This document shows, in pieces, positions 60,773-64,000 of a stretch of DNA of 64,000 nucleotides; positions within the stretch are counted from its first letter, which is position 1, and every line of letters starts with the position of its first letter. Made by a program: the position numbers and the translations under genes. The notes under the pieces are model-generated. The model ran no database searches. It was not told the origin of the DNA and worked only from the letters and a program-made list of their open reading frames with translations. The DNA lies in contig NZ_CP022221.1 in NCBI RefSeq assembly GCF_004114935.1, positions 5,477,001 to 5,541,000 on the forward strand, written 5' to 3'. This DNA comes from Bradyrhizobium zhanjiangense (GTDB lineage: Bacteria; Pseudomonadota; Alphaproteobacteria; Rhizobiales; Xanthobacteraceae).

Positions 60773-61021
60773 ATGCGGAGTATCCATTTCGTTTTCGCCG
60801 GCGCAATTGCGGCCGCCGCGGTGCTGACCGCGCCCGCCCTGGCGAAGAATTCCGACGCCCAGAAAGGCGAGGAAAAATCCACCTCGTCGTCATGCAGTGC
60901 CTATCAGCAGGCGCCGGACGGATCGTGGGAACCCCTTCCCTGCAAGGAGACGGGCGAGCGCGCGCAGCCCCAGACACAGCATCGCACTCCGCAGCGAGGC
61001 GCTGACCGCGAGGAGCGTTGA
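60773..61021 (+). CDS. Small exported protein of unknown function
   Basis: 82 residues. Signal peptide 1-24 (HFVFAGAIAAAAVLTAPALA). The mature part is polar with two Cys (SSSCSAYQQAPDGSWEPLPC) and a Gln/Arg-rich end. Start ATG at 60773 with GGAGAG upstream. The motif CSAYQ.APDG.W..L.C suggests a compact disulfide-stabilised domain. Family not recognised. Confidence 0.7.
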   Translation: MRSIHFVFAGAIAAAAVLTAPALAKNSDAQKGEEKSTSSSCSAYQQAPDGSWEPLPCKETGERAQPQTQHRTPQRGADREER

Positions 61022-61043
61022 GCGCGCCCAGGCCCTACGACTG

Positions 61044-61229
61044 TCAGCTCTGGTGCGGACCGCGCATGATCTTCATGGCGTCGACAATGTGACGCCATTC
61101 CTTGGCCTCCTCGGCCTCGCCGCGGCCCTCGCAGGCTTGCGCCTGCTCGGCGGCCTTCGCAATCGCAGCGAATCCGTGCTGTTCCAGCATCTGCCGCGCG
61201 ACGGTGTGGACCTGGACCTCGGACATCAT
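61044..61229 (-). CDS. Small protein of unknown function, general-stress promoter
   Basis: 61 residues, soluble and helical: QVHTVARQMLEQHGFAAIAK then QACEGRGEAEEAKEWRHIVD and MKIMRGPHQS. Two consecutive ATGs (61229, 61226) follow GGGAGAG. No family assigned, though the sequence has a compact helical domain look. An EcfG promoter (61285-61310) lies just upstream, about 50 nt of leader. Confidence 0.72.
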   Translation of the reverse strand: MMSEVQVHTVARQMLEQHGFAAIAKAAEQAQACEGRGEAEEAKEWRHIVDAMKIMRGPHQS

Positions 61230-61284
61230 GGGCGCTCTCCCGGTGGACGGAAACCGCGGTGCATCGCTCCCGCGAGTCTCTCAC

Positions 61285-61310
61285 AACGATTGAGCCCGGG
61301 GCCTCGTTCC
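61285..61310 (-). promoter_or_regulatory. EcfG-type general stress promoter
   Basis: On the minus strand GGAAC (61310-61306), 17-nt spacer, CGTT (61288-61285); drives the 61-residue protein gene. Confidence 0.7.
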
Positions 61311-61403
61311 GTGCCGCCACCTGAGCGCACGACAAAGGCGGCCCGCCATGCCCGGCGGACCGCCTTCTCACCCACCCCAATTTGGACGCGTCGGCCGTGT
61401 CCC

Positions 61404-61685
61404 CTACGCGACCGCCACGCGCTTGCGCTCGATATCGTTGGGCACCTCGATATCGACTTCCAGGGTCGATACCTCGTCGCCGCGCTCGAGCCGGACGATG
61501 ACCTTGGTCGGGTCCAGCGTGACATGCTTGGACACGACGGCGAGAATTTCCTCACGCAGCACACCGAGCAGATCAGGCTGGCCACGCATTCCGCGTTCAT
61601 GGGCAAGCAGGATCTGCAACCGTTCGCGAGCGACGGGTGCAGTGGCTTTCTTGCCGCGGAGAAGTCGAAGCAGACCCATGCTCAT
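61404..61685 (-). CDS. minE: Cell division topological specificity factor MinE
   Basis: 93 residues. It stimulates MinD ATPase and sets the pole-to-pole Min oscillation. N-terminal MinD-interaction helix LQILLAHERG and membrane-targeting start MSMGLLRLLRGKK; topological domain PDLLGVLREEILAVVSKHV and LEVDIEVP. Its start overlaps the minD stop by 4 bp. Last gene of minCDE. Confidence 0.96.
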   Translation of the reverse strand: MSMGLLRLLRGKKATAPVARERLQILLAHERGMRGQPDLLGVLREEILAVVSKHVTLDPTKVIVRLERGDEVSTLEVDIEVPNDIERKRVAVA

Positions 61686-62497
61686 GCAGCCCTCCGTCGC
61701 AGCAGGCGGTCCATCAGACCTCTGCGCTCGGCGGGAACGTGCATCGTCACGTTCTCGCCGCAGAGGCGCTTGGCCGCGTCCATATAGGCTCGCGCCGGCG
61801 CTCCATCCGCGTTCGACAGCGTCACCGGCGTGCCGACGTTGGAGGCCTTCAACACGTCCTGGCTCTCGGGGATGATGCCGAGCAAGGGTGTTGCGAGGAT
61901 TTCGAGGATATCGTCGATGGTCAGCATCTCGCCGCGCGCGGCGCGGGAGGGATCGTAGCGCGTGATGAGAATGTGCTTCTCGACCCGCTCGCCCTTCTCG
62001 GCCCGCACCGTCTTGGAATCGAGCATGCCGATGATGCGATCGCTATCGCGCACCGACGAGACTTCCGGATTGGTCACGATCACGGCCTCGTCCGCGAAGC
62101 GCATCGCCATGGAGGCGCCGCGCTCGATGCCGGCCGGGCTGTCGCAGATCACCCAGTCGAAGCGGCTGCGCAGATCGGCGATGACCTTGCCCACGCCCTC
62201 CTCCGTCAGCGCGTCCTTGTCGCGGGTTTGGGAAGCCGGCAGCAGCCAGAGATTCTCCAGCCGCTTATCCTTGATCAGCGCCTGCGGCAGCTTGGCCACC
62301 CCCTGCACCACGTTGATGAGGTCGAACACGACGCGGCGCTCGGCGCCCATGACGAGGTCGAGATTGCGCAGGCCGACGTCGAAATCGACCACGACGACCT
62401 TGTCGCCGCGTTGCGCGAGCGCAGCCCCCAACGCGGCGGTCGTCGTGGTCTTGCCGACCCCGCCCTTGCCTGATGTCACGACCAGTACCTTACTCAT
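61682..62497 (-). CDS. minD: Septum site-determining ATPase MinD
   Basis: 271 residues. Deviant Walker A motif SGKGGVGKTTTTAALGAALA, switch regions VVDFDVGLRNLDLVMG and WVICDSPAGIERGA, and the C-terminal amphipathic membrane-targeting helix RRGLMDRLLRRRAA. It recruits MinC to the membrane and is released by MinE. Middle gene of minCDE, 21 bp after minC. Confidence 0.97.
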   Translation of the reverse strand: MSKVLVVTSGKGGVGKTTTTAALGAALAQRGDKVVVVDFDVGLRNLDLVMGAERRVVFDLINVVQGVAKLPQALIKDKRLENLWLLPASQTRDKDALTEEGVGKVIADLRSRFDWVICDSPAGIERGASMAMRFADEAVIVTNPEVSSVRDSDRIIGMLDSKTVRAEKGERVEKHILITRYDPSRAARGEMLTIDDILEILATPLLGIIPESQDVLKASNVGTPVTLSNADGAPARAYMDAAKRLCGENVTMHVPAERRGLMDRLLRRRAA

Positions 62498-62518
62498 CTG
62501 AAATGTCTCCTTTGCTGG

Positions 62519-63214
62519 TCAGTTCAGTGCTGTAATTCGCATGGTATTCCCCTGCAGCCAGGCCTGCGCCGGCTTGCCGCGCAAGGCGGCGTCGATGTCG
62601 TCGGCAGTCTGATAAAATCCATCGATTGCAAGCAGTTCGGCCTCGATCTTCTGACAATAGATGCGCGCGCTGGTGTGACCGTTCACGCCCGCCATGGCGC
62701 GGCCGCGCAGCGCGCCGTAGACGTGGATGGAGCCCCCGGCGACCACCTCGGCACCGGAGCCGACCGAGCCGAGAATGGTGACGTCGCCTTCGGGGAAGAT
62801 CACGGTCTGGCCCGAGCGCACCGGGTTTTCGAGCAGCAGCGAGGTCGGCTTGGCTGTGACTTTGTCAGCCTTCTTGGGCGCGCTCGGCTCGACCACGCAG
62901 CTGCGCCCGCCCGAGAGCAGCGGCGGCATGGATGGCGTCAGCCGGCCCTCCTCCACGCCCTCAATGCCGAGCACGCGGATGTTGCGGTCCTGCAGGCTGG
63001 TCAGCAGATGGGTGATGCCGGCTTGGCTGAGGTCGACCGAGGACAGGTCGATCACCACGGGCCGGCCGGCAAAGAAGCCCGGCGAGCGCGCAATCGTGGC
63101 ATCGATCTCCTGGAGCCAGTCCTGGATCGGGACCGTCGGCACGAACACGAAGGCCACATAGGAGCGCCCGCGCAGGCGCACCATCTGGCGTTGGACTTTT
63201 GCTGCAGCCTCCAT
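62519..63214 (-). CDS. minC: Septum site-determining protein MinC
   Basis: 231 residues. N-terminal FtsZ-inhibitory domain (about 10-105: FVFVPTVPIQDWLQEIDATI; VIDLSSVDLSQAGITHLLTS) and C-terminal beta-helical MinD-binding domain (about 130-230: VRSGQTVIFPEGDVTILGSV; VAGGSIHVYGALRGRAMAGV). Blocks Z-ring assembly away from mid-cell. First gene of the operon; ATG at 63214. Confidence 0.96.
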   Translation of the reverse strand: MEAAAKVQRQMVRLRGRSYVAFVFVPTVPIQDWLQEIDATIARSPGFFAGRPVVIDLSSVDLSQAGITHLLTSLQDRNIRVLGIEGVEEGRLTPSMPPLLSGGRSCVVEPSAPKKADKVTAKPTSLLLENPVRSGQTVIFPEGDVTILGSVGSGAEVVAGGSIHVYGALRGRAMAGVNGHTSARIYCQKIEAELLAIDGFYQTADDIDAALRGKPAQAWLQGNTMRITALN

Positions 63215-63349
63215 AGCGGCCGACTCGTTCCCCGTTATTGAATGGTTAACGATGCGGCGGATATGGTTAACGGCGAGTTAATTTCTCTCGGGTCATGTGG
63301 AAGGGCGCGGCATCGGGCGGATGCGGATGCGCTCGCCCCAACAGCGCTG

Positions 63350-63523
63350 TCATGCCCCGGCTTGCCGCCTTCGCTAAAGCTTCGGCGGCCGAGCACCCCC
63401 GTGGCCCCGGCGTAGCCTTGGCGGAGCCGGGACCGGGGCATCCAGTACGCCGCAGCTTCTCGGCTCTAATTCAGACGTCTCTGGAATACTGGATCGCCCG
63501 CCTACGCGGGCGATGACAGAGAG
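63350..63523. repeat. Dispersed palindromic repeat, CATGCCCCGG/CTGGATCGCCCGC type
   Basis: TGTCATGCCCCGGCT ... CCGGGACCGGGGCATCCAG and GGAATACTGGATCGCCCGCCTACGCGGGCGATGACA: several nested inverted arms. It fills most of the gap between minC and the ABC solute-binding protein gene; no gene seen. Confidence 0.75.
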
Positions 63524-63538
63524 TATGGGGCAAGCCCC

Positions 63539-64000
63539 CTACTTCTTCACCTTGCTCGCATCCATCTTGATGCTCGGATCCAGCATCTTGGTCGTGAACG
63601 CCGTCGTCACGTCGAACGGCTTCTCCATGCCGAGATAGGTCTGGACCAGCTCGTAGTCCTTCTTCATCCGCTCGCCGTCGATCCAGCCGAGCGCCTTCGT
63701 CGTCGTGAACTCGTCGGTCATCAGGAACTTGATGCGTTCCCACTGGCGCTCCTGGTTCTCCTTGTCGAGACCGGAGACCTGATCGAGCAGCGCTTTCAGG
63801 CACGGCGTGACGTCGGCGACGCAGGCCGCAAAGGCCTTCTGCGTGACGCGCACGAACGCTTCGACCACCTTCGGATTCTTCTGGAGATAGGCGCCGTTGA
63901 CGATCAGCGAATTGCCGTAGGGGTTGAGCCCGATGTCCTTCCAGTTGACGTAGCCGAGATCGGGCCCGAACTCGATCACCTTCAGATCATGCTCGTTGTA
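63539..64000 (-). CDS. ABC transporter substrate-binding protein (NMT1/THI5-like), C-terminal part
   Basis: The last 154 codons of a periplasmic solute-binding protein; the N-terminus lies beyond the right edge of the window. Seen: VIEFGPDLGYVNWKDIGLNP, YGNSLIVNGAYLQKNPKVVE, AFVRVTQKAFAACVADVTPC and FTTKMLDPSIKMDASKVKK, matching NMT1-like / taurine-nitrate-type binding proteins. The Cys pair CVADVTPC may be a disulfide. Substrate cannot be assigned from this part; the membrane and ATPase components should lie outside the window. Confidence 0.85.
   Translation of the reverse strand, partial: YNEHDLKVIEFGPDLGYVNWKDIGLNPYGNSLIVNGAYLQKNPKVVEAFVRVTQKAFAACVADVTPCLKALLDQVSGLDKENQERQWERIKFLMTDEFTTTKALGWIDGERMKKDYELVQTYLGMEKPFDVTTAFTTKMLDPSIKMDASKVKK

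Noticed and set aside
1..64000. tRNA, rRNA, tmRNA, RNase P RNA, CRISPR arrays, insertion sequences, prophage
   Set aside because: Looked for by characteristic motifs on both strands; nothing convincing was found. Reading by eye could miss a divergent tRNA, which tRNAscan-SE would settle.

Overview
The window is a stretch of high-GC (roughly mid-60s percent) alphaproteobacterial chromosome, most likely from Bradyrhizobium or a close relative. I infer this from family content (BA14K, DUF1236, DUF2155, DUF6894 and NDUFA12 proteins, a class II NrdJ reductase, GGAAC-N16/17-CGTT general-stress promoters) and from several families of palindromic intergenic repeats typical of that group. I see no rRNA, tRNA, CRISPR array, insertion sequence, prophage or symbiosis genes. 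About 70 protein genes are supported, partial at both window edges. Layout: 0-6 kb carries an amidase (cut by the left edge), a DadA-type FAD oxidoreductase, the dicarboxylate carrier DctA, the biotin transporter BioY and a PLP aminotransferase. 6-12 kb carries envelope quality-control genes (BepA-like M48 protease, DsbA-like oxidoreductase), a stress-promoter-driven DUF1236 protein, then aroQ-accB-accC. 12-15.2 kb is a three-gene phosphorelay (CHASE3 kinase, receiver, receiver-kinase) behind a general-stress promoter. 15-24 kb has aat, a DUF2155 protein, an esterase, a BASS-type transporter, a divergent GlxA-type regulator and isonitrile-hydratase-like gene, DUF899, the complex I accessory protein NDUFA12 and a BA14K protein. 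24-27.8 kb has a second receiver plus CHASE3 hybrid kinase, and a DMT transporter. 28-32.4 kb is nrdJ, behind a promoter with two candidate NrdR boxes and an unusually long, highly folded leader. 32.4-45.5 kb is the most accessory part: a low-GC RusA-like nuclease-fold gene, a phasin, a membrane coiled-coil protein (with a paralogue at 57.7 kb), a desaturase, a lytic transglycosylase, several orphan small genes, many REP-like repeats, a class III cyclase, and a broken Flp-type pilin gene. 45.7-53.6 kb has a VanY-like protein, pdxY with a PaiB-like flavoprotein gene, two TetR systems (one with an O-methyltransferase, one with an SMR efflux pump), a small c-type cytochrome and an SH3 protein with a symmetric stress promoter. 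53.6-56.1 kb is a catabolic pair, 3-hydroxybenzoate 4-monooxygenase (mobA) and its divergent MarR regulator (mobR). The rest has an L,D-transpeptidase, an SDR enzyme, small exported proteins, the minCDE division-site operon, and the C-terminal part of an ABC solute-binding protein cut by the right edge. Themes: four independent matches to the EcfG promoter consensus tie a DUF1236 protein, a sensor-kinase cluster, an SH3 protein and a 61-residue protein into a probable general-stress regulon. Because the kinase cluster encodes a HisKA_2/HWE-type kinase, which in this group can feed the PhyR-NepR-EcfG pathway, a feedback loop is possible. The most unusual non-coding element is the roughly 450-nt structured leader of nrdJ.
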